Positions 51,129 to 60,649 of a DNA stretch of 64,000 nt are shown piece after piece. Position 1 is the first letter of the stretch, and every line of letters begins with the position of its first letter. Location of the stretch: contig NZ_AVPI01000012.1 of the NCBI RefSeq assembly GCF_000768675.1, positions 62,001 to 126,000 on the forward strand. The letters are read 5' to 3'. Under the pieces are notes generated by a model. The model made no database searches and was not told the DNA's origin. It saw only the letters and a program-made list of their open reading frames with translations. Source of the DNA: Knoellia flava TL1. GTDB taxonomy: Bacteria; Actinomycetota; Actinomycetes; Actinomycetales; Dermatophilaceae. A program made the translations under genes and the position numbers.

Positions 51129-51314
51129 ATGGCCAAGACCGCTCTTGTCAACAAGGCGAACAAGACGCCGAAGTTCAAGGTGCGCGGCTACACGCGCTGC
51201 CAGCGCTGCGGCCGTCCCCACTCGGTCTACCGCAAGTTCGGCCTGTGCCGGATCTGCCTCCGGGAGATGGCCCACCGCGGCGAGCTCCCCGGCGTGACCA
51301 AGTCGTCCTGGTGA
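51129..51314 (+). CDS. rpsN: 30S ribosomal protein S14, zinc-binding type Z
   Basis: A 61-residue short S14 with both zinc CXXC pairs ([10 protein letters not shown] and [11 protein letters not shown]). This is the zinc-dependent form encoded in the spc operon. Confidence 0.97.
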   Translation: MAKTALVNKANKTPKFKVRGYTRCQRCGRPHSVYRKFGLCRICLREMAHRGELPGVTKSSW

Positions 51315-51337
51315 CGTCCCAGAACTGAACATCCCCG

Positions 51338-51393
51338 GTATGCCGTGGGGCCCTGCCCCGCGCACACCTCACCGCCGCGACCACGCGGCATAC
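51338..51393 (+). terminator. Hairpin between rpsN and rpsH with facing GTATGCCG octamers
   Basis: GTATGCCG (51338-51345) faces CGGCATAC (51386-51393), with TGG/CCA extending the stem after a two-base bulge. A GGGGCCCTGCCCC sub-hairpin lies inside. The 159-nt gap between rpsN and rpsH is unusually long for an spc operon. Confidence 0.55.
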
Positions 51394-51473
51394 ACACAAG
51401 ACCATCTACATCGAAGGTCAGCCGGAGCTTTGGGCTCCGGATGAAACCACGGTGAGAAGGGCGGAGAAGCCCA

Positions 51474-51872
51474 ATGACAATGACTGACCCGATTGCGGAC
51501 ATGTTGACCCGCGTCCGGAACGCCAACTCGGCGCACAAGGACACGGTCGCCATGCCGTTCAGCAAGCTCAAGTCGCACATCGCGGAGATCCTCGAGGCCG
51601 AGGGCTACATCTCCGGTTGGTCCGTCGAGGACGCCGAGGTCGGCAAGACCTTGACGATCAACCTCAAGTACGGCCCCAACCGTGAGCGCTCCATCGCGGG
51701 TGTGCGCCGCGTGTCCAAGCCCGGACTGCGCGTCTACGCCAAGTCCACCAACCTGCCCAAGGTTCTCGGTGGTCTCGGTGTCGCGATCATCTCGACGTCG
51801 TCCGGTCTGCTCACCGACAAGCAGGCCGCCAACAAGGGTGTGGGTGGGGAAGTCCTCGCCTACATCTGGTAA
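51474..51872 (+). CDS. rpsH: 30S ribosomal protein S8
   Basis: A 132-residue S8: [18 protein letters not shown], the [17 protein letters not shown] helix, and the C-terminal [26 protein letters not shown]. In other bacteria S8 represses the spc operon. Confidence 0.97.
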   Translation: MTMTDPIADMLTRVRNANSAHKDTVAMPFSKLKSHIAEILEAEGYISGWSVEDAEVGKTLTINLKYGPNRERSIAGVRRVSKPGLRVYAKSTNLPKVLGGLGVAIISTSSGLLTDKQAANKGVGGEVLAYIW

Positions 51873-51883
51873 GGGGATCTGAC

Positions 51884-52420
51884 ATGTCGCGCATCGGACG
51901 TCTTCCGGTTGCCATCCCCTCGGGTGTCGAGATCAACGTCGAGGGCCAGACCGTCAAGGTCAAGGGTCCCAAGGGCGAGCTCGCGCACACCGTGGCGCAG
52001 CCGATCACGGTCGAGAAGACCGACGGCGAGGTCCAGGTGTCCCGGCCCAACGACGAGCGCGAGTCGCGTTCGCTCCACGGCCTGACCCGCTCGCTCATCA
52101 ACAACATGGTCCTCGGTGTCACCGAGGGCTACGTCAAGAAGCTCGAGATCCACGGCACCGGTTACCGCGTGCAGAACAAGGGCGGTTCGCTCGAGTTCGC
52201 GCTCGGCTACTCGCACTCGATCACGGTCGAGCCGCCGCAGGGCATCACCTTCACCGTCGAGAACCCCACTCGGTTCCAGGTCGAGGGCATCGACAAGCAG
52301 CTCGTCGGTGAGGTTGCCGCCAACATTCGCAAGCTCCGCAAGCCCGACCCCTACAAGGGCAAGGGCGTGCGCTACGCCGGCGAGCACATCCGCCGCAAGG
52401 TCGGAAAGGCTGGTAAGTAA
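51884..52420 (+). CDS. rplF: 50S ribosomal protein L6
   Basis: A 178-residue L6 with two repeated domains: [32 protein letters not shown] and the C-terminal [38 protein letters not shown]. Confidence 0.97.
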   Translation: MSRIGRLPVAIPSGVEINVEGQTVKVKGPKGELAHTVAQPITVEKTDGEVQVSRPNDERESRSLHGLTRSLINNMVLGVTEGYVKKLEIHGTGYRVQNKGGSLEFALGYSHSITVEPPQGITFTVENPTRFQVEGIDKQLVGEVAANIRKLRKPDPYKGKGVRYAGEHIRRKVGKAGK

Positions 52421-52423
52421 GCC

Positions 52424-52798
52424 ATGGCAATGATCATCAAGCGCGCCAAGGGCAAGGTCGCCGCTCGCGGCCGTCGCCACGCTCGTCTGCGCAAGCAGGT
52501 CGCGGGCACGGCTGTCCGTCCCCGCCTGGTCGTGTCGCGCAGCTCGCGCCACGTCTTCGTCCAGGTCGTCGACGACACCGTGGGCAAGACCGTCGCCTCG
52601 GCGTCGACCATGGAGGCCGACGTCCGCTCGTTCGACGGTGACAAGACCGCCAAGGCCAAGAAGGTCGGCGAGCTCGTCGCCGAGCGTGCCAAGGCAGTCG
52701 GTGTCGAGGCCGTCGTCTTCGACCGTGGTGGCAACAAGTACCACGGTCGTGTCGCGGCCATCGCCGACGGCGCCCGCGAGGGTGGGCTGTCGCTGTGA
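52424..52798 (+). CDS. rplR: 50S ribosomal protein L18
   Basis: A 124-residue L18 that binds 5S r[38 protein letters not shown] and [26 protein letters not shown]. Confidence 0.97.
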   Translation: MAMIIKRAKGKVAARGRRHARLRKQVAGTAVRPRLVVSRSSRHVFVQVVDDTVGKTVASASTMEADVRSFDGDKTAKAKKVGELVAERAKAVGVEAVVFDRGGNKYHGRVAAIADGAREGGLSL

Positions 52799-52841
52799 CC
52801 CACATGCTCTCCCACACCAGTGTTGAAATGAGGAACATCTG

Positions 52842-53507
52842 ATGCCAGGACCCCAGCGTCGAGGCACCGGTCCCGCGTCCGACAACCGCAGCGACAACCG
52901 TGGCGGCGACCGTCGCGGTGGCCGCGGCGACGACCGTCGTGGCGGCGGTCGCGAGGCCGAGAAGAGCCAGTATCTCGAGCGCGTCGTGACCATCAACCGT
53001 GTCTCCAAGGTCGTCAAGGGTGGTCGTCGCTTCAGCTTCACCGCTCTCGTCGTCGTCGGTGACGGCGACGGCACCGTGGGCGTCGGCTACGGCAAGGCCA
53101 AGGAAGTTCCCGCCGCGATCGCCAAGGGTGTCGAGGAGGCCAAGAAGGAGTTCTTCAAGGTCCCGCGCATCCAGGGCACGATCCCGCACCCCGTCCAGGG
53201 TGAGGCCGCTGCCGGTGTCGTCATGCTCCGCCCCGCCAGCCCCGGTACCGGTGTCATCGCCGGTGGCCCGGTGCGTGCGGTCCTGGAGTGTGCCGGCATC
53301 CACGACGTGCTGTCCAAGAGCCTCGGCTCGGACAACGCCATCAACATCGTCCACGCGACCGTTCAGGCCCTCAAGGAGCTCGAGCGTCCGGAGTCCGTGG
53401 CTGCGCGCCGCGGCCTCCCCGTGGACCACGTCGCCCCCGCCGCAATGCTGCGCGCCCAGGCCGCCGGCATCGCCGAGGCCCGTGACGCCGCGAAGGCAGG
53501 TGCGTGA
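52842..53507 (+). CDS. rpsE: 30S ribosomal protein S5 with Arg/Gly-rich N-terminus
   Basis: A 221-residue S5. Residues 1-40 are an Arg/Gly/Asp-rich low-complexity arm ([18 protein letters not shown]). The S5 core follows: [49 protein letters not shown], and [29 protein letters not shown]. The spectinomycin loop (VKGGRRFSF) is wild type. Its stop overlaps the rpmD ATG. Confidence 0.97.
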   Translation: MPGPQRRGTGPASDNRSDNRGGDRRGGRGDDRRGGGREAEKSQYLERVVTINRVSKVVKGGRRFSFTALVVVGDGDGTVGVGYGKAKEVPAAIAKGVEEAKKEFFKVPRIQGTIPHPVQGEAAAGVVMLRPASPGTGVIAGGPVRAVLECAGIHDVLSKSLGSDNAINIVHATVQALKELERPESVAARRGLPVDHVAPAAMLRAQAAGIAEARDAAKAGA

Positions 53508-53689
53508 TGGCCCGTCTCAAGGTGACCCAGACCCGTTCGGAGATCGGCGGCAAGCAGAACCAGCGTGACACGCTGCGCAGCCTCGGTCTCAAGCGCATCG
53601 GCGACGTCGTCGTCAAGGAGGACCGTCCCGAGATCCGCGGGATGGTCAAGACGGTGACGCACCTCGTCACCGTCGAGGAGGTTGAGTGA
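53507..53689 (+). CDS. rpmD: 50S ribosomal protein L30
   Basis: A 60-residue L30: [40 protein letters not shown] 53507 overlaps the rpsE stop by one base. Confidence 0.96.
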   Translation: MARLKVTQTRSEIGGKQNQRDTLRSLGLKRIGDVVVKEDRPEIRGMVKTVTHLVTVEEVE

Positions 53690-53691
53690 TC

Positions 53692-54177
53692 ATGGCCGAC
53701 AAGAAGGCTGACGTGGAGCAGAAGGCCACCGCCCTCAAGGTCCACCACCTGCGTCCGGCCCCCGGAGCCAAGACCGCCAAGACCCGTGTCGGTCGTGGTG
53801 AGGGCTCCAAGGGCAAGACCGCCGGTCGCGGTACCAAGGGCTCGAAGGCGCGCTACCAGGTTCCGGAGCGCTTCGAGGGTGGCTCGACCCCCCTCCACAT
53901 GCGTCTCCCGAAGCTGCGCGGCTTCAAGAACCCGTTCAAGACCGAGTACCAGGTCGTGAACCTCGACAAGCTGTCCTCGCTCTACCCGCAGGGTGGCGAC
54001 GTCACGGTCGAGGACCTCGTGGCCAAGGGTGCGGTGCGTCGTGGCCACCTCGTCAAGGTGCTCGGCACCGGCGAGATCTCGGTCGCGGTCAACGTCACCG
54101 CCGACAAGTTCTCGGCGACCGCCAAGGAGAAGATCGAAGCCGCTGGCGGCTCGACCACCTCGGGCGAGTCCGCCTGA
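53692..54177 (+). CDS. rplO: 50S ribosomal protein L15
   Basis: A 161-residue L15: [40 protein letters not shown], the [18 protein letters not shown] motif, and the C-terminal [36 protein letters not shown] 53692 follows GAGGAGG; GTG 53686 is an alternative. Confidence 0.96.
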   Translation: MADKKADVEQKATALKVHHLRPAPGAKTAKTRVGRGEGSKGKTAGRGTKGSKARYQVPERFEGGSTPLHMRLPKLRGFKNPFKTEYQVVNLDKLSSLYPQGGDVTVEDLVAKGAVRRGHLVKVLGTGEISVAVNVTADKFSATAKEKIEAAGGSTTSGESA

Positions 54178-54195
54178 AGCTGAACCTGCATGGTT

Positions 54196-54254
54196 CGTAT
54201 GCCGCAGGGCGCGGTTCCCGGAGGCGATCTCCGGAACTCGCTCTGCGGCATACG
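54196..54254 (+). terminator. rplO terminator with facing GTATGCCG octamers
   Basis: CGTATGCCGCAG (54196-54207) pairs with CTGCGGCATACG (54243-54254), followed by TCGTTT. Inner bases also pair (GTTCCCGGAG with CTCCGGAAC). It separates the spc block from secY. Confidence 0.75.
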
Positions 54255-54306
54255 TCGTTTGTCCCCCTGTGAGGGCGGCGGTCGCTGACCGCCCTCCACA
54301 CCGGGG

Positions 54307-54312
54307 TATCTT
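54307..54312 (+). promoter_or_regulatory. Possible secY promoter -10 box
   Basis: TATCTT after GGGG, ~77 nt before the secY GTG and after the rplO terminator. No clear -35. Confidence 0.35.
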
Positions 54313-54388
54313 GTTCGTCGATCACCACGACGGTGTGGCCACAGCCGCACCGCACCGACGCGGCACCTGCCGCCCACCTGGAGGACCT

Positions 54389-55705
54389 GTGCTCACCGCC
54401 TTCGGCCGCGCGTTCAAGACGCCCGACCTGCGCAGGAAGATCCTGTTCACCCTCGCGATCATCGCGATCTACCGGCTCGGCGCCCACGTGCCGACGCCCG
54501 GTGTGAGCTACTCGCTCATCCAGGCGTGCCAGGAGGGTGCAGGCGACGCCAACGACCTGCTGGGTCTGGCGAACCTGTTCAGTGGTGGAGCGCTGCTCCA
54601 GCTGAGCATCTTCGCGCTCGGGATCATGCCCTACATCACGGCGAGCATCATCATCCAGCTGCTCACCGTCGTCATCCCGAAGTTCGAGGCCCTCAAGAAG
54701 GAGGGCCAGGCCGGGCAGGCGAAGATGACGCAGTACACGCGCTACCTCACGATCGCGCTCGCCGTCCTCCAGTCGGCCACGTTCATCACGTTCGCGCAGA
54801 ACCCCTCGCAGCTGTTCGCCAACCCGGCTTGCACCAACATCCTCACGGACGACTCGATCGTCACGATCCTCATCATGGTGCTCACGATGACGGCCGGCAC
54901 CGGCCTCGTCATGTGGCTCGGTGAGCTCGTCACCGACAAGGGTGTCGGCAACGGCATGTCGATCCTCATCTTCACGTCGATCGCCGCGACGTTCCCCGGT
55001 GCGCTCTGGGCCATCCAGCAGCGGGAGGGCCGCTGGGACATCTTCCTGGGGATCATCCTCATGGGCTTCGTCATCATCGCGCTCGTCGTCTACGTCGAGC
55101 AGAGCCAGCGCCGCATCCCGGTCCAGTACGCCAAGCGGATGGTGGGGCGTCGCGTCTACGGCGGCACCTCGACCTACATCCCGCTCAAGGTCAACATGGC
55201 CGGCGTCATCCCCGTCATCTTCGCGAGCTCGCTGCTCGCCCTGCCGACGCTTCTCGCGCAGTTCAACCGCAAGGCCGACGGCTCCAGCCCCGGCTGGGTG
55301 CAGTGGATCGACGCGAACTTCGCCGGCGGCGACACGTGGGAGTACGCGCTCACCTACATCCTGCTCATCCTCTTCTTCACGTTCTTCTACGTGTCGATCA
55401 CGTTCAACCCGACCGAGGTCGCCGACAACATGAAGAAGTACGGCGGCTTCATCCCGGGTATCCGCGCCGGGCGACCCACGGCCGAGTACCTGCAGTACGT
55501 CCTCACCCGTATCACCGTCCCGGGTGCGATCTACCTCGCGCTGATCTCGATCATCCCGCTCATCGCCCTCGTGCTCGTCGGCGCCAACCAGAACTTCCCG
55601 TTCGGTGGCACGTCGATCCTCATCATCGTCGGCGTCGGTCTCGAGACCGTGAAGCAGATCGAGTCCCAGCTGCAGCAGCGCCACTACGAAGGGTTCCTCA
55701 AGTAA
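54389..55705 (+). CDS. secY: Preprotein translocase subunit SecY
   Basis: A 438-residue protein with ten transmembrane helices, the channel of the Sec translocon. It has [32 protein letters not shown], the plug/helix 2 region [30 protein letters not shown], and the cytoplasmic SecA-binding loops ([29 protein letters not shown]). The GTG start follows GGAGGA. Its stop overlaps adk. Confidence 0.97.
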   Translation: MLTAFGRAFKTPDLRRKILFTLAIIAIYRLGAHVPTPGVSYSLIQACQEGAGDANDLLGLANLFSGGALLQLSIFALGIMPYITASIIIQLLTVVIPKFEALKKEGQAGQAKMTQYTRYLTIALAVLQSATFITFAQNPSQLFANPACTNILTDDSIVTILIMVLTMTAGTGLVMWLGELVTDKGVGNGMSILIFTSIAATFPGALWAIQQREGRWDIFLGIILMGFVIIALVVYVEQSQRRIPVQYAKRMVGRRVYGGTSTYIPLKVNMAGVIPVIFASSLLALPTLLAQFNRKADGSSPGWVQWIDANFAGGDTWEYALTYILLILFFTFFYVSITFNPTEVADNMKKYGGFIPGIRAGRPTAEYLQYVLTRITVPGAIYLALISIIPLIALVLVGANQNFPFGGTSILIIVGVGLETVKQIESQLQQRHYEGFLK

Positions 55706-56280
55706 TGACGTCCACGGGCAGGCGCCTCATCATCCTCGGACCCCCCGGTGCGGGGAAGGGCACGCAGGCTGCGCGCATCGCCGAGCACTACGGGATCCCG
55801 GCGATCTCCACCGGCGACATCTTCCGCGCCAACATCAAGAACGGCACCGAGCTCGGCAAGCAGGTGCAGGAGATCACCGCCTCCGGCGGCTACGTCTCCG
55901 ACGACATCACCAACGCCATCGTCGAGGACCGCCTCAACGAGGACGACGCCCGCGAGGGCTTCCTCCTCGACGGCTACCCCCGCACGACCGGCCAGGTCAC
56001 CGCGCTCGACTGGATGCTCGGCAAGCACGACCACGGGCTCGACAAGGTCCTCGCGCTCACCGTCGACGAGGACGCGGTCGTCACGCGCCTGCTCAAGCGG
56101 GCCGAGATCGAGGGTCGCGCCGACGACACCGAGGAGGTCATCCGCGAGCGTCAGGCGATCTACCGCCGCGAGACCGCCCCGCTCGTCGAGCTCTACGCCG
56201 AGCGCGGGCTCCTCGTCGAGGTCGACGGCCTCGGTGAGGTCGACGAGGTCACCGAGCGGATCATCGCCGCCCTGGCCTGA
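55705..56280 (+). CDS. adk: Adenylate kinase (short LID type)
   Basis: A 191-residue adenylate kinase that interconverts AMP, ADP and ATP. It has the P-loop [12 protein letters not shown], the AMP-site [10 protein letters not shown] and FLLDGYPRT, and a short LID ([22 protein letters not shown]) that lacks the zinc cysteines, as is usual in actinobacteria. It starts on the last base of secY. A long hairpin follows, whereas infA/map often come next in related genomes. Confidence 0.97.
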   Translation: MTSTGRRLIILGPPGAGKGTQAARIAEHYGIPAISTGDIFRANIKNGTELGKQVQEITASGGYVSDDITNAIVEDRLNEDDAREGFLLDGYPRTTGQVTALDWMLGKHDHGLDKVLALTVDEDAVVTRLLKRAEIEGRADDTEEVIRERQAIYRRETAPLVELYAERGLLVEVDGLGEVDEVTERIIAALA

Positions 56281-56311
56281 CCTCCGCGCCTCACCTCTCG
56301 CCTCCCCAGCA

Positions 56312-56372
56312 GTCGAGAGTAGACAGAGCCCCGCCCCGTCCCCTCGGAGGCGGGGTTCTGTCTCCTCTCGAC
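56312..56372 (+). terminator. secY-adk terminator, 24-bp near-perfect hairpin
   Basis: Bases 56312-56335 pair with 56349-56372 with two mismatches. The outer part, AGTCGAGAGTAG, recurs on both sides of the space after the next gene. Confidence 0.85.
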
Positions 56373-56428
56373 CGGCGCCTGTGGATGACGGGCCGACGAG
56401 GTGCGCGCTTTCGGCGACGCTCGTGGGC

Positions 56429-57403
56429 ATGCGACCGCGGCCGTTGCCCGACGAGCTGGCGAGCGGGCCGTTCTCGACGGTCCGGGCCAGGGAGCTCGGG
56501 CTGCCCGCGATGCGCGTCTACCGCAGTGACCTCGTCCACCCGACGCACGGCGCGCACTCGCTCACGGAGCCGGTCACCCTCGCCGAGCGTGCGGTGGCCT
56601 ACGCCGCGGGTATGCCGTCCGCCCGCGCGTTCTCGCACGTCACCGCCGCGCTCCTGCTGGGGCTGCCGCTGCCCATGCGGCTCGAGGCCGAGGCGCCGAG
56701 CGCCGGTCTGCACGTCATGGCGCCGACGTCGGACGGGTGGGTGGAGCGAGCAGGCTGCGTGGGACACCGCGGTCTGGAGAGCCGCAGGACCACGACGGTC
56801 CAGGGGATCGCGGTGGTCTCCGCGGCGGACACGTGGTGCGACCTGGGCGAGCTCCGGCGAGGAACAGTCGATGTCGACGACCTCGTCGTCGCCGGCGACG
56901 CCGCGGTGGCCCTCATCGACGCTCGCTCAGGGGTGCGGGTGAGAAGTGGGAGCGTCACGTCTCCCGGTGTGCGTGCGCTGCACGAGGCGCTGCACTCGCG
57001 GGTGAGGCCGCGGGGCAAGGTGATGCTGGCGGAGGCGCTCAGGCTGGTGCGGCCGCGCGTCGCGTCACCGATGGAGACGCGGTCGCGCCTGATGTTCGTG
57101 CGTGCCGGGTTCCCCGAGCCGGAGGTGAACGGCGTCGTGGTCGACGAGGCCGGCGAGTTCGTGGCCGAGGCAGACCTCCTCTGGCGCAGCCGGCGGGTCG
57201 TCGCCGAGTACCAGGGCGCCCCGCACGCCGAGATCCGGCGCCGCAGCGGGGACGAGGTCCGGCGCCGTCGGCTGGAGGCCCTCGGGCACACCGTCCGCGA
57301 GATCTTCTCCGAGGACGTGCACCGCACCCCGCGCCGGGTCGAGACCTTGCTCTTCATGGCGAGGGCTCTCGACGTGGATCCCGCCACGCTGCTCATCGCC
57401 TGA
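56429..57403 (+). CDS. DUF559-domain protein with AbiEi-like N-terminal region
   Basis: A 324-residue protein. The N-terminal part (ASGPFSTVRARELGLPAMRVYRSDLVHPTHGAHSL, then SARAFSHVTAALLLGLPLP) has the winged-helix layout of AbiEi-type antitoxins. The C-terminal ~100 residues look like a Vsr/DUF559 PD-(D/E)XK endonuclease: EADLLWRSRRVVAEYQGAPH, then a basic RRRSGDEVRRRRLEALGHTV. Such proteins are abundant in Micrococcales and have no proven role. No toxin partner lies beside it. It interrupts the usual adk-map neighbourhood and is bracketed by AGTCGAGAGTAG repeats. Confidence 0.75.
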   Translation: MRPRPLPDELASGPFSTVRARELGLPAMRVYRSDLVHPTHGAHSLTEPVTLAERAVAYAAGMPSARAFSHVTAALLLGLPLPMRLEAEAPSAGLHVMAPTSDGWVERAGCVGHRGLESRRTTTVQGIAVVSAADTWCDLGELRRGTVDVDDLVVAGDAAVALIDARSGVRVRSGSVTSPGVRALHEALHSRVRPRGKVMLAEALRLVRPRVASPMETRSRLMFVRAGFPEPEVNGVVVDEAGEFVAEADLLWRSRRVVAEYQGAPHAEIRRRSGDEVRRRRLEALGHTVREIFSEDVHRTPRRVETLLFMARALDVDPATLLIA

Positions 57404-57409
57404 CCCCGC

Positions 57410-57474
57410 CAGTCGAGAGTAGGGAGGTTCCCGCCCGAGGCCGACCGTGACGGGGTGTCTTCTACTCTCGACTG
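57410..57474. repeat. Inverted AGTCGAGAGTAG repeat after the DUF559 gene
   Basis: CAGTCGAGAGTAG (57410-57422) and its reverse complement CTACTCTCGACTG (57462-57474) enclose 39 nt that include GGGGTGTCTTC, the core of the repeats around the HTH gene at 5364-6477. The same CAGTCGAGAGTAG stands at 56310-56322 upstream of the gene. Confidence 0.7.
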
Positions 57475-57514
57475 CTTGGGGAATGGGCGGACGGCATACG
57501 AGGTTGGTTGAACT

Positions 57515-58069
57515 GTGAATCAACTGAGCATCATCGTGTCCAGCACCCGCCCCGGCCGCATCGGCGACAAGGTCACCTCCTGGGTGAGCGAGCAGGCCGA
57601 CGCCGAGCATTGGCAGGTCAAGGTCCTCGACCTCGCCGAGATCGACCTGCCGTTCTTCGACGAGGAGGACATGCCCCGCAACGGCAACTACGCCAAGCCG
57701 CACACGCAGGCGTGGGCGAGCGCGGTCTTCGAGTCCGACGCCATCGTCGTCGTGACGCCGCAGTACAACCGCAGCTTCCCGGCCCCGATCAAGAACGCCG
57801 TCGACTACCTCTTCGCCGAGTGGCAGTCCAAGCCGATCGGCATCGTCGGCTACGGGTGGTCCGGAGCCGGTGACGCGCGCGCCGACCTCGCCAAGGTGCT
57901 GACCCACGTCCAGGCCGACGTCGTCGGAGATCTGGGGCTGACCTTCCCCGAGCAGCTCACGGTCGACGGCTCCGTCGTCGACGCCGGGGAGGTCGCGACC
58001 GGTGAGCTCCGCTCGCTGCTCGCCGACCTGCACGCGAAGGTCGGCGACCTCGCCGACGCCCGTTCCTGA
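57515..58069 (+). CDS. NADPH-dependent FMN reductase family protein
   Basis: A 184-residue flavodoxin-fold reductase. It has the phosphate loop IIVSSTRPGRIGDKV, the flavin-contact VVVTPQYNRSFPAPIKNAVDYLFAEW, and GYGWSGAGDARADLAKVL. The family reduces quinones, chromate, azo dyes or free FMN. It has a GTG start without a strong ribosome binding site, and stands alone before a terminator. Confidence 0.9.
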   Translation: MNQLSIIVSSTRPGRIGDKVTSWVSEQADAEHWQVKVLDLAEIDLPFFDEEDMPRNGNYAKPHTQAWASAVFESDAIVVVTPQYNRSFPAPIKNAVDYLFAEWQSKPIGIVGYGWSGAGDARADLAKVLTHVQADVVGDLGLTFPEQLTVDGSVVDAGEVATGELRSLLADLHAKVGDLADARS

Positions 58070-58089
58070 CCCCTTCCGACCCACCCCTC

Positions 58090-58136
58090 CCGCGGCTCCC
58101 GCACCCCCAGAACGATTCGGGGAGTGGGAGCCGCGG
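58090..58136 (+). terminator. Terminator between the FMN reductase and map
   Basis: CCGCGGCTCCC (58090-58100) pairs with GGGAGCCGCGG (58126-58136); further pairs extend inward with one wobble and one mismatch. It ends 4 nt before the map -10 box. Confidence 0.85.
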
Positions 58137-58139
58137 CGG

Positions 58140-58145
58140 TAGGTT
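58140..58145 (+). promoter_or_regulatory. -10 box of map (leaderless)
   Basis: TAGGTT, 7 nt, then ATG 58153, just after the preceding terminator. This decides ATG 58153 over the in-frame TTG 58144. Confidence 0.6.
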
Positions 58146-58152
58146 GCCCTCC

Positions 58153-59001
58153 ATGGGACTGTTCGGACGTGAGCGCATCGAGGCCAAGACTCACGAGCAG
58201 GTGGTGCTCATGCGCGCCGCCGGGCTCCTCGTCGGTCGCACCCTCGAGCTCGTGCGCGACTCCGTCCGCGCCGGCATGACGACCAAGGAGCTCGACGCCC
58301 TGGCCGAGGCCCACATCCGCGACGGCGGCGGCACTCCGAGCTTCCTCGGCTACCACGGCTTCACCGGGACCCTCTGCACCTCGGTCAACGAGGAGGTCGT
58401 GCACGGCATCCCCGGCTCCCGCGTTCTTGAGGAGGGCGACCTGCTCTCGATCGACTGCGGCGCGATCGTCGAGGGCTGGCACGGCGACGCCGCCATCTCG
58501 GTCATCGTCGGCGGTCGTGAGGCCGGGCGTCCCGAGGACCTCGAGCTCATCGACGACACCGAGGCCTCGATGTGGGCCGGCATCGCCGCGCTCACCGTCG
58601 GGCAGAGCCTGTATGCCGTCGGCGCGGCCGTCGAGGACAGCCTCACCGAGGCGGGGGAGCGGCGTGGCCGTGAGTACGGCATCGTCGAGGACTACGTCGG
58701 CCACGGCATCGGCACGTCGATGCACATGGACCCGCAGGTCCCCAACTACCGCGTGAGCGGCAAGGGCCCGATCGTCGTCGACGCGACGACCGTGGCGATC
58801 GAGCCGATGGTGACTCTCGGCGACGAGGCCAACCGCGTCCTCGAGGACGACTGGACCGTCGTCACGAACGACGGGTCGCGCGCAGCCCACTGGGAGAACA
58901 CCGTCGCTGCGACGTCGCAGGGCCTCTGGGTGCTCACGGCGGTCGACGGCGGCGAGGCCAGGCTCCGGGAGCTCGGCGCCCCCTTCGCGCCGCTCGCCTG
59001 A
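58153..59001 (+). CDS. map: Type I methionine aminopeptidase
   Basis: A 282-residue dimetal peptidase that removes the initiator Met. Metal ligands in order: LLSIDCGAIVEGWHGDAAI (Asp, Asp), VGHGIGTSMHMDPQVPNY (His), VAIEPMV (Glu), and the late Glu in AAHWENTVA. The substrate His is in FLGYHGFTG. The short charged N-terminus lacks an SH3 zinc finger. It is predicted to be leaderless. Confidence 0.95.
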   Translation: MGLFGRERIEAKTHEQVVLMRAAGLLVGRTLELVRDSVRAGMTTKELDALAEAHIRDGGGTPSFLGYHGFTGTLCTSVNEEVVHGIPGSRVLEEGDLLSIDCGAIVEGWHGDAAISVIVGGREAGRPEDLELIDDTEASMWAGIAALTVGQSLYAVGAAVEDSLTEAGERRGREYGIVEDYVGHGIGTSMHMDPQVPNYRVSGKGPIVVDATTVAIEPMVTLGDEANRVLEDDWTVVTNDGSRAAHWENTVAATSQGLWVLTAVDGGEARLRELGAPFAPLA

Positions 59002-59040
59002 CGGCGCGGAATGCCGACGACGGGGAGGCGTTGAACGGGC

Positions 59041-60063
59041 ATGAAGCGCATCGGCTTTCTCTCCTTCGGCCACTGGAACCCGCACCCGCAGTCGGCGGTG
59101 CGAAGCGCCTCCGACGTGCTGCTCCAGTCGGTCGACCTCGCGGTCGCCGCGGAGGAGGTCGGGGCGGACGGTGCCTACTTCCGCGTCCACCACTTCGCCC
59201 AGCAGCTGGCCTCACCGTTCCCGCTGCTCGCAGCTGCGGGAGCCCGCACGAGCCGCATCGAGCTCGGCACCGGCGTCATCGACATGCGCTACGAGAACCC
59301 GCTCTACATGGCCGAGGACGCCGGCGCCGCCGACCTCCTCGCGGGCGGACGGCTCCAGCTCGGCATCAGCCGGGGATCGCCCGAGCAGGTCGTCGAGGGC
59401 TACCGCCACTTCGGCCACGACCCGCGCGAGGGCGAGTCCGATGCGGACATGGCGAGGCGGCACACGGCGAGGTTCCTCGAGGTCCTCGAGGGTGAGGGCT
59501 TCGCGAAGCCGAGCCCGCGGCCGATGTTCCCCAACCCGCCGGGCCTGCTGCGCGTGGAACCGCACAGCGAGGGCCTGCGCGACCGCATCTGGTGGGGCGC
59601 CGGGACGCGCGCGACGGCGCAGTGGACCGCCGCGCAGGGGATGAACCTCATGAGCTCGACACTGCTCACGGAGGACACCGGCGTGCCGTTCCACCAGCTC
59701 CAGGCCGAGCAGATCCAGCTCTTTCGCGAGGCCTGGCGGGAGGCCGGGTGGAAGCGCGAGCCGCGGGTGTCGGTGAGCCGGAGCATCTTCCCGCTCGTCA
59801 GCGCCGAGGACCACGCCTACTTCGGCGCCGACCGCGCGAGCAGTGACCAGGTGGGCATGATCGACGGCACCGTCGCGCGCTTCGGCAAGTCGTATGCCGG
59901 GGAGCCGGACGACCTCGTGCGTCAGCTCGCCGAGGACGAGGCGGTCGCTGCCGCCGACACGCTCCTGCTGACGATCCCGAACATGCTCGGGGTGGACTAC
60001 AACGCCCACCTGATCGAGAGCATCCTGACCCACGTCGCGCCGGCCCTTGGTTGGCGCGACTGA
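59041..60063 (+). CDS. LLM class flavin-dependent oxidoreductase
   Basis: A 340-residue luciferase-like TIM barrel that uses FMN or F420. It has MKRIGFLSFGHWNP, FRVHHFAQQLASPFPLLAAAGARTSRIELGTGVIDMRYENPLYMAEDAGAADLLAGGRLQLGISRGSPEQV, and GWRD at the end. The substrate is not predictable. ATG 59041 has a weak GGGGAGG upstream. It converges on the DHFR-like gene with 16 nt between stops. Confidence 0.88.
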   Translation: MKRIGFLSFGHWNPHPQSAVRSASDVLLQSVDLAVAAEEVGADGAYFRVHHFAQQLASPFPLLAAAGARTSRIELGTGVIDMRYENPLYMAEDAGAADLLAGGRLQLGISRGSPEQVVEGYRHFGHDPREGESDADMARRHTARFLEVLEGEGFAKPSPRPMFPNPPGLLRVEPHSEGLRDRIWWGAGTRATAQWTAAQGMNLMSSTLLTEDTGVPFHQLQAEQIQLFREAWREAGWKREPRVSVSRSIFPLVSAEDHAYFGADRASSDQVGMIDGTVARFGKSYAGEPDDLVRQLAEDEAVAAADTLLLTIPNMLGVDYNAHLIESILTHVAPALGWRD

Positions 60064-60079
60064 CGGCTCGGGAGAGCCC

Positions 60080-60649
60080 TCAGCGGCGCGGCACGTCGTA
60101 GACGAGCGCGACCGCGCCGCCGTCGAACGCGCGCTGCTCGCGCAGCACGAGGGATGAGGTCCACCCGTCGGGCAGCCACGGCAGACCACCGCCGGCGACG
60201 TGCGGCACGACGTAGGCCGCGACCTCGTCGACGAGCCCGGCGCGCAGGGCGTGCCCGGCGAGGGTCGGGCCACCGATGCTCACGTCGCCGGGGCTCTGGC
60301 GCACCAGGGCGGCGAGCCGGTCGAGATCGAGGTTCGGCCACACCTCGGTGCGTGGCTCGGCCGGCGGGTCGAGCGTCGTCGAGACCACGACCTTGTCCGC
60401 CCCGCGCCACAGTGCGGCGAACTCGTGGTGCTCGGGGGCGGCCTCGGGCTCGTCGTCCGCGGGCGAGTCCTGCCACCAGCGCATGACCTCCCACAGGCCG
60501 CGGCCGTAGACGAACGTGCCGACCTCGCGCTCGCGCTCGTTGACGAAGCCGTGGAGCTCGTCGCTGGGCATGGCCCAGTCGAAGGAGCCCGAGGCGTCGC
60601 GGGCGTAGCCGTCGAGCGAGACGAGCATGCCGTAGCGCAGGCGTCCCAT
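60080..60649 (-). CDS. Dihydrofolate reductase family protein (RibD C-terminal type), first
   Basis: A 189-residue NADPH-binding reductase of the RibD_C/DHFR-like group: GMLVSLDGYARD, then TFVYGRGLWEVMRWW, then DVSIGGPTLAGHALRAGLVDEVAAYVVPHVAGGG. It is probably not a true folate reductase. The ATG (60649) overlaps the stop of the next upstream gene (ATGA), so the two paralogues are cotranslated. Confidence 0.85.
   Translation of the reverse strand: MGRLRYGMLVSLDGYARDASGSFDWAMPSDELHGFVNEREREVGTFVYGRGLWEVMRWWQDSPADDEPEAAPEHHEFAALWRGADKVVVSTTLDPPAEPRTEVWPNLDLDRLAALVRQSPGDVSIGGPTLAGHALRAGLVDEVAAYVVPHVAGGGLPWLPDGWTSSLVLREQRAFDGGAVALVYDVPRR

Noticed and set aside
58144-58152. TTG 58144 as the map start
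   Set aside because: It lies inside the TAGGTT box-to-ATG interval; ATG 58153 fits both the leaderless pattern and the family N-terminus.
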